Shown: positions 1 through 5,510 of the stretch, in pieces
Position numbering within the stretch: the stretch's first letter is position 1
Layout: each line of letters starts with the position of its first letter
Source: Anaerolineales bacterium
GTDB lineage: Bacteria > Chloroflexota > Anaerolineae > Epilineales > JAANWY01
NCBI GenBank assembly: GCA_018263655.1
Contig: JAANWY010000347.1
Span: forward strand, 1-11,573
Direction of reading: 5' to 3'
Length of the DNA: 11,573 nucleotides
Translations under genes and position numbers: made by a program
The notes under the pieces: generated by a model
The model's input: only the letters and a program-made list of their open reading frames with translations
Databases searched by the model: none
Told to the model about the DNA's origin: nothing

Positions 1-35
1 GTTGGCCGGTATCGTATGACACGTTTCCTCCAATG

Positions 36-59
36 ACTGTTTACTGTTCACTGATGACT
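36..59. repeat. Heptamer repeat tract, left copy
   Basis: Three consecutive 7-bp units (ACTGTTT, ACTGTTC, ACTGATG) followed by ACT. The same heptamer family lies on the far side of the 66-400 element, at 403-454. Degenerate ACTGNNN heptamers of this kind are known as short tandemly repeated sequences in filamentous bacterial genomes. No coding role is visible. Confidence 0.7.
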
Positions 60-65
60 TAGATG

Positions 66-400
66 ACTTATACGTAATACAGCTCGAGCTGACGGGTGAT
101 CAACAGCCCCACGGACGGAAAGAAACACGGACAAAAAACAGAAAATTAAACATCCGTTACTTCGGTTACACTCAGCACAGGATTTCCTTCTATCAGTGAG
201 AGAATATTTGCCATCCACTCGAGCTGACGGGAGATCAACAGCCCCACGGACGGAAAGAAACACGGACAAAAAACAGAAAAAGATAAACATCCGTTACTTC
301 GGTTGCACTCAGCACAGGGTTTCCTTCTATCAGTGAGAGAATATTTGCCATCCACTCGCTACGTACAATAAACTTTGCTGATGGCTTGTTACGTATAAGT
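66..400. mobile_element. Candidate miniature element with 12-bp terminal inverted repeats
   Basis: The sequence ACTTATACGTAA at 66-77 is perfectly inverted at 389-400. The enclosed 335 bp contain two direct copies of a ~136-bp unit and no credible gene; the short frames inside read only the repeat. Heptamer repeats lie just outside both ends, so the element may have inserted into or recombined within a heptamer tract. I see no clear target-site duplication, so calling it a mobile element is inference; an inverted duplication of another kind is possible. Confidence 0.45.
83..354. repeat. Direct duplication of a ~136-bp unit
   Basis: Copy 1 (83-217) and copy 2 (218-354) are nearly identical. 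They differ by a few substitutions and a 2-bp insertion in the A-rich stretch (gaaaattaaac versus gaaaaagataaac). A third copy begins after 354 but is lost after the first few bases (ctcg). The unit contains an A-rich tract and a block ending gagagaatatttgcc. There is no spacer diversity, so this is not a CRISPR array. Confidence 0.85.
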
Positions 401-402
401 TC

Positions 403-454
403 ACTGTTCACTGTTCACTGACAACTGGCAACTGGCAACTGACAACTGATCACT
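403..454. repeat. Heptamer repeat tract, right copy, abutting the permease stop codon
   Basis: Seven 7-bp units in register: ACTGTTC twice, ACTGACA, ACTGGCA twice, ACTGACA, ACTGATC, then ACT. The tract overlaps the TGA stop of the ABC permease (450-452), so it forms the immediate 3' untranslated region of that gene. No stem-loop terminator is visible there. Confidence 0.8.
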
Positions 455-1316
455 CCACTTTGTAGGGGTCTAGCGCGTCTCGCAGGCCATCGCCGATGTA
501 GTTGATGCAAATGACGGTGATGAAGATCATGAGACCGGGGAAGAAGGCCATCCACAGGTGCCCCTTGAGCATCTCGTCTTGAGCGTTGCGCAGCATGTTG
601 CCCCACGTCGGGGTGGGAGGCTGCACGCCGAAGCCCAGGAAGCTCAAGCCGCTCTCGGTGATGATCGATGAGGCCACGCGCAGGGTGCCGGCCACGATGA
701 TGGGGCTGATGGCATTGGGCAGGATGTGGCGGAACATGATGCGCAGATTGCTGGCCCCTGAAGCCCGCGCTGCCTCGACGAACTCTTTTTCTTTGAAGGA
801 CAGGAAAGAACCGCGCACCAGCCGGGCGACCGGCATCCAACTCAGCAAGCCGATCACCAGGACAATGGCCGGCACGCCGCCGGCCGCCTGGAGGAGGGGG
901 CTGTTCACGCTGCGGAAGAGAAGCGTCATGATGATGAGTACGAACAGACTGGGTAGCGAGAGCATCAAATCGACAAACCGCATGAGCAGATTGTCGATGC
1001 GCCCGCCGTAGAAGCCGGCGACGGCTCCTACAAGTGTTCCGACGATGACGCCCAGTGACATCGCTAACACCCCGATAGACAACGAGATACGGCCGGCGTA
1101 GAGGATGCGCGTCAAAACATCGCGTCCCAGATCGTCGGTCCCCAGCGGGAACGCGATTGAGGGGGCTTCGTAGCGGGTGCTAAAACTCGAGTGATACGGG
1201 TCGTGATCCGTAATGAGCGGCGCGAAGACCGATGCCAGGGCGAGTGTGACAACCACTGTGAATCCAACCAGGGCCATATGGTGTCGCTTGAAGCGCCGCC
1301 AGATCATGCGACGCAT
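450..1316 (-). CDS. ABC transporter permease, DppC/OppC family
   Basis: This is an inner-membrane permease subunit of a peptide/nickel-type binding-protein-dependent importer. The 288 residues match the usual family length. An N-terminal membrane segment (about 15-33) precedes the family motif PLGTDDLGRDVL (57-68). The BPD transmembrane domain follows, with the EAA cytoplasmic loop at about 181-200 (EAARASGASN, then HILPNAISP), which contacts the ATPase. The C-terminal SFLGFGVQPPTPTWG block (225-239) is also typical of OppC-type permeases. The frame upstream of the ATG at 1316 is open for some 35 codons but holds no NTG start, so this ATG or the one at 1307 is used; the Shine-Dalgarno is weak. 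Its usual partners (the OppB-type permease, ATPases and binding protein) are not adjacent upstream, where a promoter stands instead. They could lie to the left of the window. The substrate cannot be assigned. Confidence 0.95.
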   Translation of the reverse strand: MRRMIWRRFKRHHMALVGFTVVVTLALASVFAPLITDHDPYHSSFSTRYEAPSIAFPLGTDDLGRDVLTRILYAGRISLSIGVLAMSLGVIVGTLVGAVAGFYGGRIDNLLMRFVDLMLSLPSLFVLIIMTLLFRSVNSPLLQAAGGVPAIVLVIGLLSWMPVARLVRGSFLSFKEKEFVEAARASGASNLRIMFRHILPNAISPIIVAGTLRVASSIITESGLSFLGFGVQPPTPTWGNMLRNAQDEMLKGHLWMAFFPGLMIFITVICINYIGDGLRDALDPYKVE

Positions 1317-1417
1317 CGTGATGCTTTCGTACTCTTGTTGATTGGCACGTGGAACATGCGGTTGAATTTGTGTCGCGTGGGGCGTTGATTGGAAACGCCA
1401 TTTGCGAGGTCGCCCTT

Positions 1418-1446
1418 TTTATACTAGAAAACACCATGTTTGTCAA
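1418..1446 (-). promoter_or_regulatory. Sigma-70-type promoter for the ABC permease
   Basis: On the minus strand, TTGACA (1441-1446) and TATAAA (1418-1423) are separated by exactly 17 bp. This would start transcription near 1410 and give a leader of roughly 95 nt. The promoter implies that the permease is transcribed on its own here rather than as an internal operon gene. Confidence 0.7.
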
Positions 1447-1472
1447 ACTCGGGTAACTACCCCCCCCGCTGT

Positions 1473-1510
1473 GGCCGGTCTCCTGACCGAGCCAGGGGGC
1501 GAGACCGGCC
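1473..1510. repeat. GGCCGGTCTC inverted repeat (hairpin)
   Basis: A perfect 10-bp inverted repeat (1473-1482 and 1501-1510) encloses an 18-bp loop. The sequence GGTCTCCTGACCGAG in this element recurs with one change at 8534-8548 inside another inverted-repeat element. This suggests shared repeat ancestry. The segment 1540-1620 that follows also contains GC-rich hairpins and no gene. Confidence 0.6.
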
Positions 1511-1618
1511 AGAGCCAGTGTGGCCAAAAACTGTTGGAACCCGTTCGTAGTAAGCTACGTAGTGTCAGCGGAGTAGCGTTTTACGGCACTCCGCCCTGCG
1601 GGCTCCGTGCCTGACTAC

Positions 1619-1765
1619 GAGCTTTTCCACCGAGCTGGTGCTGAAGCGCGGCATCCCGACGCTGGCCCACCCTGGCTCTCGGCCATCGTGCTCGTGCTTT
1701 TCAGTGCCGGCATATTGGTGCTGACGACTCTCGCCTATCACCGGCGCGTGGTGTGTGTCACATGA
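1619..1765 (+). pseudogene. C-terminal fragment with a membrane segment (possible sorting tail)
   Basis: An open frame of 48 codons ends at TGA 1763. It encodes a hydrophobic stretch (PWLSAIVLVLFSAGIL and onward) followed by YHRR and a short tail. In the next frame, just upstream, the DNA reads KRGIPTLAHP. An IPTL motif, a transmembrane helix and then basic residues would resemble the tail of IPTL-CTERM sorted proteins, broken by a frameshift. There is no start codon or body of a gene; the sequence upstream is repeat DNA. I regard it as a gene remnant, with the family assignment weak. Confidence 0.35.
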
Positions 1766-2222
1766 TGGAGTGTTGTTCCCGTCGACGTCGAAGTCGTCAA
1801 AATCCTCGAAGTCTTCGTCGAAGAGCTCCGCGTCGTCGAAGTCGCCGAGTTGCGAGAATATCATCCACTCGCTGAACGCGGCTTCGGCGACCTCGCGAAT
1901 ATCATCGTCCGGAGTCCATTGCAGATCGTCTAGTACACTGCGGCGGAAATCCTTCGGTAGTTATTTGCTCCAAGGGGATCGTCAGATCCCCGTCTGGCGC
2001 GCCGTTTCTTGCCGTTTCATAGCTGGTTTTCGTTGCGCAAGGCCGGGATCTGACGATCCCTGGCGAGCGTAAACTGCCGAAGGATTTTCGCCGTGGTGTA
2101 CTAGGAGCATGAAGCTCTCTTGAAGACCAAGCTGCCCCAGCGACCAGATGGCGGCGATGCGGGGGTCTTTGCCCTCGGCGCCGGCGGCAATGCGCATCAA
2201 CTGGCGATTGGCCCGTTCCGAA
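1766..2222 (-). pseudogene. HEAT-repeat protein remnant, interrupted by a MITE
   Basis: The upstream part (2222 to 2104) reads RANRQLMRIAAG, then RIAAIWSLGQLGLQESFMLL, which has HEAT-repeat character. The downstream part (1930 to about 1780) reads DDLQWTPDDDIREVAEAAF and then a strongly acidic tail (DFDDAELFDEDFEDFDDFD). Removing the 171 bp at 1933-2103 restores one continuous frame across the junction (SFMLL-DDLQWTP). The insertion therefore split a formerly continuous coding sequence. The N-terminus is lost at a REP-like half-element (2221-2235); the apparent MTGT start lies in that repeat. Sequence beyond the acidic tail is probably not original. HEAT proteins are scaffolds or regulators; no specific role can be given. 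Confidence 0.7.
1931..2103. mobile_element. IS630/Tc1-type MITE inserted at CTAG
   Basis: This is a non-coding element with terminal inverted repeats of about 30 bp. The outermost bases (GTACAC) and the block ATCCTTCGG-AGTT are well matched at 1933-1964 and 2070-2101. The site reads C-TA-element-TA-G, as expected for insertion into CTAG with TA duplication, a known habit of IS630-family transposases. The interior has two further hairpins built on GGGATC/GATCCC. It has no transposase and would be mobilised in trans. Precise excision restores the host reading frame, which supports the boundaries. Confidence 0.8.
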
Positions 2223-2235
2223 GTGCCGGTCACCT
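2221..2235. repeat. REP-like half-element AAGTGCCGGTCACCT
   Basis: This is a single copy of the 15-bp end sequence that occurs as inverted pairs at 2856-2952, 3085-3151 and 4012-4076. It has no partner nearby and sits exactly where the HEAT pseudogene loses its N-terminus. Confidence 0.7.
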
Positions 2236-2269
2236 ATTTTCTCACCCCCGCTGGACAACTTCTGTCCTG

Positions 2270-2308
2270 CATGACGCGTGCTCATGACGCGTGCTCATGA
2301 CGCGTGCT
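2270..2308. repeat. Three perfect tandem copies of a 13-bp unit
   Basis: CATGACGCGTGCT is repeated three times without change (2270-2282, 2283-2295, 2296-2308). The last unit overlaps the stop codon of the beta-sandwich fragment. Its perfection indicates a recent slippage expansion. Confidence 0.9.
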
Positions 2309-2618
2309 AAGGACTACAAAGTTCGAAGCTGACGTCGTCTAGGTGGAAGTCGGTCAGGCCACTTTCATTCGCCGTTGCTCGAAAGTGGAGTTGCACCGAC
2401 GTGCTCGCATTGACGCCGCTGAACCGGAGGTGGCTGGCTTCGCGGACCCAGGTGTTTTGCGGGCTCGACGTGTTGCTGATCGTGCCTAGGTCTGTTAGGA
2501 CATCACCGTCGGCGAGGGTCAGCGTGGCGTCCAGAGTATCGACGGCGGCAGTCGTCAGCTCCTCAGTCTCCATCAACCACCAAAATGCAGCCTCGGCGAT
2601 GCGCGTGCCGGCCGGAAC
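2307..2618 (-). pseudogene. C-terminal fragment of a secreted beta-sandwich protein
   Basis: The frame reads VPAGTRIAEAAFWWLM, then DTLDATLTLADGDVL, NTWVREASHLRFSG, QLHFRATANE and finally DFHLDDVSFELCSP before TAG. This pattern (a PAGT strand, a WxR central strand and a terminal LDDVSF) is like the jelly-roll, MAM- or carbohydrate-binding-like modules at the ends of secreted bacterial proteins. Sequence upstream of about 2618 loses this character (arginine-rich translation). The apparent ATG at 2750 lies next to a repeat. I therefore call it a 5'-truncated remnant; the catalytic or surface domain it was attached to is gone. Confidence 0.6.
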
Positions 2619-2738
2619 CGCCTCTGGACCCGGCCGTCGCCGCCTGGTCCGACGAGCTCCTGCGGCAAGCGGGCCGGCGCTAAGGTGAATGGTCCGTTCA
2701 AATGCCGAGGACCGAAATTCGTGGCTGAACCTTGAAGA

Positions 2739-2839
2739 GTGTCTTCTCAATATATGGGGGACATGTAGGACGATTTGGTAAATCGTCGGGTCGAAATACC
2801 ATTTCGACCTACATAGCCCCGAAATATTGAGATGATACC
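2739..2839. repeat. Cloverleaf-like palindromic repeat, copy 1
   Basis: About 100 bp with an outer stem (CAATAT with ATATTG, GGGG--ATGTAGG with CCTACAT--CCCC) and two inner hairpins. GACGATTT/AAATCGTC closes a GGT loop, and GGTCGAAAT/ATTTCGACC closes an ACC loop. An almost identical copy lies at 11441-11540 and another starts at 11551. It contains no gene and its function is unknown. Confidence 0.85.
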
Positions 2840-2845
2840 CTGAAG

Positions 2846-2987
2846 GTAACCGTTCAGGTGACCGGCACTTCCAGCCCAGTTTTCAACGATAGGTGGCTGT
2901 GCTGACCCTCGTGTGCCCGTTCTCGGGCCGATTTCGCAAGTGCCGGTCACCTTATGCGTCTGTTTTCAAGACCACCTGAACGCTTAC
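2846..2987. mobile_element. IS66-type MITE, copy A
   Basis: The ends GTAACCGTTCAGGTG (2846-2860) and its inverse (2973-2987) match at 14 of 15 positions. Flanks CCCTGAAG (2838-2845) and CCCTAAAG (2988-2995) form an 8-bp duplication with one mismatch. GTAA ends and 8-bp duplications are hallmarks of the IS66 family. There is no transposase, so it would be mobilised in trans. The interior carries a REP-like inverted pair rather than the cargo of copy B. Confidence 0.75.
2856..2952. repeat. REP-like inverted pair E1 (ends AGGTGACCGGCACTT)
   Basis: A 15-bp perfect inverted repeat at 2856-2870 and 2938-2952 is nested within the IS66-type MITE and shares CAGGTG with its end. Each end is itself a near-palindrome around CCGG. 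Ends of this general form are associated with REP/RAYT-type elements in many bacteria; that link is inference here. Confidence 0.7.
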
Positions 2988-3084
2988 CCCTAAAGAGCCC
3001 CTCACTGTTTACGGACAACTATTTACAATAGTTTATACGAATAACCGTTTACCAATTACCTTGACAATGTCGTTGAGATAAGCC

Positions 3085-3151
3085 AGGTGACCGGCACTTA
3101 CTTGGGGGTCTAGTCACGAATTTTGACCAACTGTACAAGTGCCGGTCACCT
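3085..3151. repeat. REP-like inverted pair E2
   Basis: The same 15-bp ends as E1 (3085-3099 and 3137-3151, perfect) surround an unrelated 37-bp core. The pair lies about 30 bp past the rhodanese stop codon and could act as a 3' stem-loop for that transcript. The surrounding 2988-3180 is AT-rich with degenerate heptamers and no gene. Confidence 0.75.
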
Positions 3152-3181
3152 TCACGTTCCTAACTTAATGACATTGACTGA

Positions 3182-3712
3182 TTACTGGCTACTGCCACTC
3201 TCCACCGGGTAGCCGGCTGCTTGCCAAGCTCCGAACCCACCAAGTAGGGCACTCACATTCTCATAGCCGGCGTTCATCATGATTTGCGCCGCACGGGCGC
3301 TCGTTTCTTCCGCCGGTCAGGTGCAGTACGTGATGATCTCCCTGTCGCGGGGGAGGTCCGGGTTCTGGGTGCTTAGGTCAGATAGCGGAAGGGAGGTGGC
3401 GCCCGGAATGTGGCTACGCGCATACGCTTCCGCCGAACGCGAGTCCACAATCAGAACCGTCCCAGCGTCAGATTTAGCTTTGACCTCTTCTAGTGACATG
3501 CGGGGGACGCCTGGATGGGGGATATCTGCCTGGTTGGACGCGCCAGTTGAGCTAGCCGGCGCAGGCGATGACCGGTTGGCAGCAAGCAGAAATCCGAGCA
3601 ATCCAACTAGAATCAGGGCTGCGCCACCCAGCGTCCACTTGTTGAGCCAGGTGCTCCAGGCGGGACGCCGGCTCTCTTGATGCTTGCGTGTTTTGGGTGA
3701 TCTTCTGCTCAT
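3182..3712 (-). CDS. Membrane-anchored rhodanese with in-frame TGA (candidate selenoprotein)
   Basis: This is a single-domain rhodanese (sulfurtransferase fold). A basic N-terminus and one membrane helix (about 28-45) anchor it facing the cell exterior. A linker and the rhodanese domain follow: VLIVDSRSAEAYARSHIPGA, a short LPLSDL segment, then EIITYC with active-site Cys130. Codon 132 (3317-3319) is TGA. The same frame then runs on for 44 codons (PAEETSARAA, GYENVSALLGGFGAW, AAGYPVE) to TAA at 3182, exactly the expected rhodanese C-terminus. Related rhodaneses, as I recall them, have Cys at this position (YC-x-C-P). TGA may thus encode selenocysteine, and a SECIS-like hairpin lies downstream. 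The alternatives are a nonsense mutation or a base error. ATG 3712 has GGAGG (3719-3723) at ideal 6-nt spacing and is preferred to TTG 3715. Total length is 176 residues. It has its own promoter. Confidence 0.75.
3286..3300 (-). promoter_or_regulatory. Candidate bacterial SECIS hairpin
   Basis: On the mRNA, nucleotides 17-31 after the UGA form a perfect 5-bp GC stem (GCGCC/GGCGC) with apical loop CGUGC. Bacterial SECIS elements place the apical loop about 16-37 nt after the UGA and usually need a G among the first two loop bases. Here the loop starts at +22 and its second base is G. The stem below the five pairs is weak. Selenocysteine insertion is inference and requires SelB in this organism. 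Confidence 0.45.
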
Positions 3713-3756
3713 CAACTACCTCCGTATCATACTCTCTCCAACCAGTGAGGATTCCA

Positions 3757-3785
3757 ATTGTAAATAAGATAGTCTGGAAAGTCAA
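3757..3785 (-). promoter_or_regulatory. Promoter of the rhodanese gene
   Basis: On the minus strand, TTGACT (3780-3785) and TACAAT (3757-3762) are 17 bp apart. They lie about 45 bp upstream of the start codon and its strong ribosome-binding site. Intact expression signals argue against long-standing decay of the gene. Confidence 0.65.
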
Positions 3786-3803
3786 GTGCAACTCTCGATC
3801 GTG

Positions 3804-3974
3804 TGCATCCCACGTTTGTAGAGCCGGTGGCCGACGCTCTCAGCCCGCAACAAGTTGCGGCGTCCGGACGCTCGAACTTGCGACGTCCTGAGCTTGTCGA
3901 AGGGTTCGAGATGGTGACTCATACTGGTACGGGAGTTCAGATGATGATTGCGTCATTGACAAATGTGGGATGCA
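3804..3974. mobile_element. Candidate MITE with 16-bp inverted ends
   Basis: TGCATCCCACGTTTGT (3804-3819) is inverted at 3959-3974 with one mismatch. The 171-bp element holds internal hairpins (CGCAAC/GTTGCG) and the widespread palindromic-unit sequence GTCCTGAGCTTGTCGAAGG near 3886-3904. It contains no gene and I see no clear target duplication. The left end lies just upstream of the rhodanese promoter. Confidence 0.5.
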
Positions 3975-4011
3975 GCCTCTTGATCAGGGTGCACCAATAA
4001 CTGTCACGGAA

Positions 4012-4076
4012 AGGTGACGGGCGCTTTGAGTGTTGCCTATGCGGGCCGAAATCCTCGGAAAAAGTGCCGGCCACCT
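4012..4076. repeat. REP-like inverted pair E3 (diverged)
   Basis: The left end AGGTGACGGGCGCTT and right end AAGTGCCGGCCACCT are diverged copies of the E1/E2 ends, enclosing about 35 bp. The imperfection suggests an older copy. Confidence 0.6.
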
Positions 4077-4116
4077 GACACTCGTTAGTGTGCCCTCTCG
4101 ATCAGGACTGCGGTAA

Positions 4117-4145
4117 TTGCACTATTCACCAGATTCGATTATAGT
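4117..4145 (+). promoter_or_regulatory. Promoter of the Gfo/Idh/MocA gene
   Basis: TTGCAC (4117-4122) and TATAGT (4140-4145) are separated by 17 bp. They would start a transcript near 4152 with a leader of about 200 nt that contains the long palindrome at 4191-4242. Confidence 0.55.
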
Positions 4146-4154
4146 TGTGTGGTG

Positions 4155-4268
4155 ACTACTCAGGCACTTCGTGCCTACACGAGAAGAGACCGGAAAGAGG
4201 GGTCGGTGGGGGGCGGCCGCCCCCCACCGACCCCTTTTTCCGCATTTCTCAACTACGAGGGCGGTAGC
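4155..4268. repeat. ACTACTCAGGCACTTCG repeat, long form
   Basis: This copy begins with the hairpin AGGCAC-TTC-GTGCCT and ends AACTACGAGGGCGGTAGC. A second, short form at 8432-8489 has the same ends. The long form carries an extra ~57-bp block, the 4191-4242 palindrome, in place of a few bases. Confidence 0.7.
4191..4242 (+). terminator. 52-bp loopless palindrome followed by T-run; attenuator-like
   Basis: Positions 4199-4234 are a perfect 36-bp palindrome centred on GCGG|CCGC. It extends to 26 pairs on each arm with a single G.T mismatch. The plus-strand stem ends CCCCTTTTT, so the RNA would look like an intrinsic terminator inside the leader of the Gfo/Idh/MocA gene. It may instead simply be the body of a repeat element. 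Regulation is inference. Confidence 0.5.
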
Positions 4269-4349
4269 CGGGCAATAACCTGAGCAGTTACGTTGTGTGC
4301 GTCTTACAGGAGCAGTACAGGTGCTAAGAGATAGGAGCGAGCAAGGAAA

Positions 4350-5441
4350 ATGTCTACGAAACTACGTGCCGGCATTGTGGGCGCCGGCTTCATTGGCGAA
4401 CTCGGGCATCTGCCGGGCTATCAGGATCACCCTCGGACGGAGGTCGTGGCAATCTGCGACACAAACGAAGATCGAGCCCGCGCCTTTGCTAACAAGCACA
4501 GCATTCTCCGGATCTTCACCGATTATGGGGAGATGCTGTCGTCTGCCGAACTCGACATCGTCAGCGTTTGCGTGCCCAATGCGCTGCATGCACCCGTGGC
4601 TATGGCTGCGTTGGACGCGGGCGTGCACGTCATGTGCGAGAAACCGATGGCCATCCGCGTTGAGGAAGCGCAGGCGATGGCCGCGGCCGCTGAGCGGGCC
4701 GGCTGTAAGTTAACGCTTGCCTTTCACAATCGGTTCCGGCCTTCGAGTCAAGCCCTGAAGCGATTGGCTGACGAGGGCATGCTGGGTGAGGTTTACTATG
4801 CCACAGTCAGCCTGCTGCGCCGCAGTGGCATTCCGGGCTACGGCAGTTGGTTTACGAACAAGGACCTGGCCGGCGGCGGTGCTTTGATCGATGCCGGCGT
4901 GCATGGCTTGGATCTGGCCCTGTGGATCATGGGCCACCCACGCCCGGTGTCTGTGGTGGGTGTAACGTTCAGCGAGTTTGGCCCGCGTCGCAAAGGGCTT
5001 GGTGGCTGGGGCGCCGACATCTACGCGGGCGAGCAGCGCTTCGACGTCGAAGACTTGGCGTCGGCTATGATCCGATTCGAGAATGGGGCTGTTATCACCC
5101 TCGAAGCCAGTTGGGCCGGCTACGCTGCCGGCAGCGGACGTCTGCAGTTCTTCGGTCGAGAAGGGGGCGCCGAGGTTGACATGGCGCATCGCGACGTAGA
5201 GCGTGAACTACGTCTGTTTACCGATTGGCACGCCCAGCCGGTCGAGTCTATTCCCGATCTTCCGCATGTCGATAATCCGTTCCTGTGGAGTCATGCCGAG
5301 AAGATCAAGGATTTTGTCACCAGTATCATCGAAGATCGAGAGCCATTGGTCACCCCTCAGCAGGGGGTGTTGGTGACCGAGATCGTTCAAGCTATCTACG
5401 AATCAGCGGAGACTGGACAGGAAGTACGCTTCGATCGCTGA
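4350..5441 (+). CDS. Gfo/Idh/MocA family NAD(P)-dependent oxidoreductase
   Basis: This is a cytoplasmic dehydrogenase of the glucose-fructose oxidoreductase/inositol dehydrogenase family. At 363 residues it is of usual length. The N-terminal Rossmann fold shows GAGFIG at 11-16 and Asp37 at the end of the second strand (AICD), which favours NAD over NADP. The family EKP motif is at 97-99, with the catalytic-type lysine at 98. The C-terminal alpha/beta domain has GGGALIDAGVHGLDLALW, with Asp181 and His185 in the usual active-site positions. These enzymes oxidise a hydroxyl of a sugar, inositol or sugar acid; the exact substrate is not readable. AGGAG at 4333-4337 and AAGGA at 4343-4347 precede the ATG. 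It is convergent with a UxaA-type dehydratase, compatible with a joint role in sugar-acid catabolism, but the two are not in one operon. Confidence 0.95.
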   Translation: MSTKLRAGIVGAGFIGELGHLPGYQDHPRTEVVAICDTNEDRARAFANKHSILRIFTDYGEMLSSAELDIVSVCVPNALHAPVAMAALDAGVHVMCEKPMAIRVEEAQAMAAAAERAGCKLTLAFHNRFRPSSQALKRLADEGMLGEVYYATVSLLRRSGIPGYGSWFTNKDLAGGGALIDAGVHGLDLALWIMGHPRPVSVVGVTFSEFGPRRKGLGGWGADIYAGEQRFDVEDLASAMIRFENGAVITLEASWAGYAAGSGRLQFFGREGGAEVDMAHRDVERELRLFTDWHAQPVESIPDLPHVDNPFLWSHAEKIKDFVTSIIEDREPLVTPQQGVLVTEIVQAIYESAETGQEVRFDR

Positions 5442-5456
5442 TCGGTCAGTTTGTAG

Positions 5457-5495
5457 TATCCGTTCAGAGGGGGCCCTTGCGAACGCTTGCGATTT
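5457..5495. repeat. Partial IS66-type MITE end (copy D)
   Basis: CCGTTCAG followed by GGGCCCTTGCGAACG matches the left end and start of the cargo of copies B and C, then stops matching. It occupies most of the 69-bp gap between the two convergent stop codons. Confidence 0.55.
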
Positions 5496-5510
5496 GCGTA
5501 GACGTGTTGA

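Noticed and set aside
83..354. Direct repeats as a possible CRISPR array
   Set aside because: The repeat unit is ~136 bp and copies touch without unique spacers; no cas genes are present.
1565..1864. 99-residue minus-strand frame as an intact acidic protein
   Set aside because: Its start Met is internal to the HEAT remnant and its second half is translated repeat DNA.
2307..2750. Full 147-residue ORF as an intact gene
   Set aside because: The first ~44 residues are unlike the domain, are arginine-rich and start next to a repeat. Only 2307-2618 has protein character.
3317..3715. Rhodanese as a complete 132-residue protein ending at the TGA
   Set aside because: It would end two codons after the active-site Cys and lack the rest of the active-site loop and the last helices. 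These are present in the same frame downstream.
4710..5189. 159-residue minus-strand open frame
   Set aside because: It is antisense to the Gfo/Idh/MocA gene, which has all its family motifs; no independent motif or start signal is seen.
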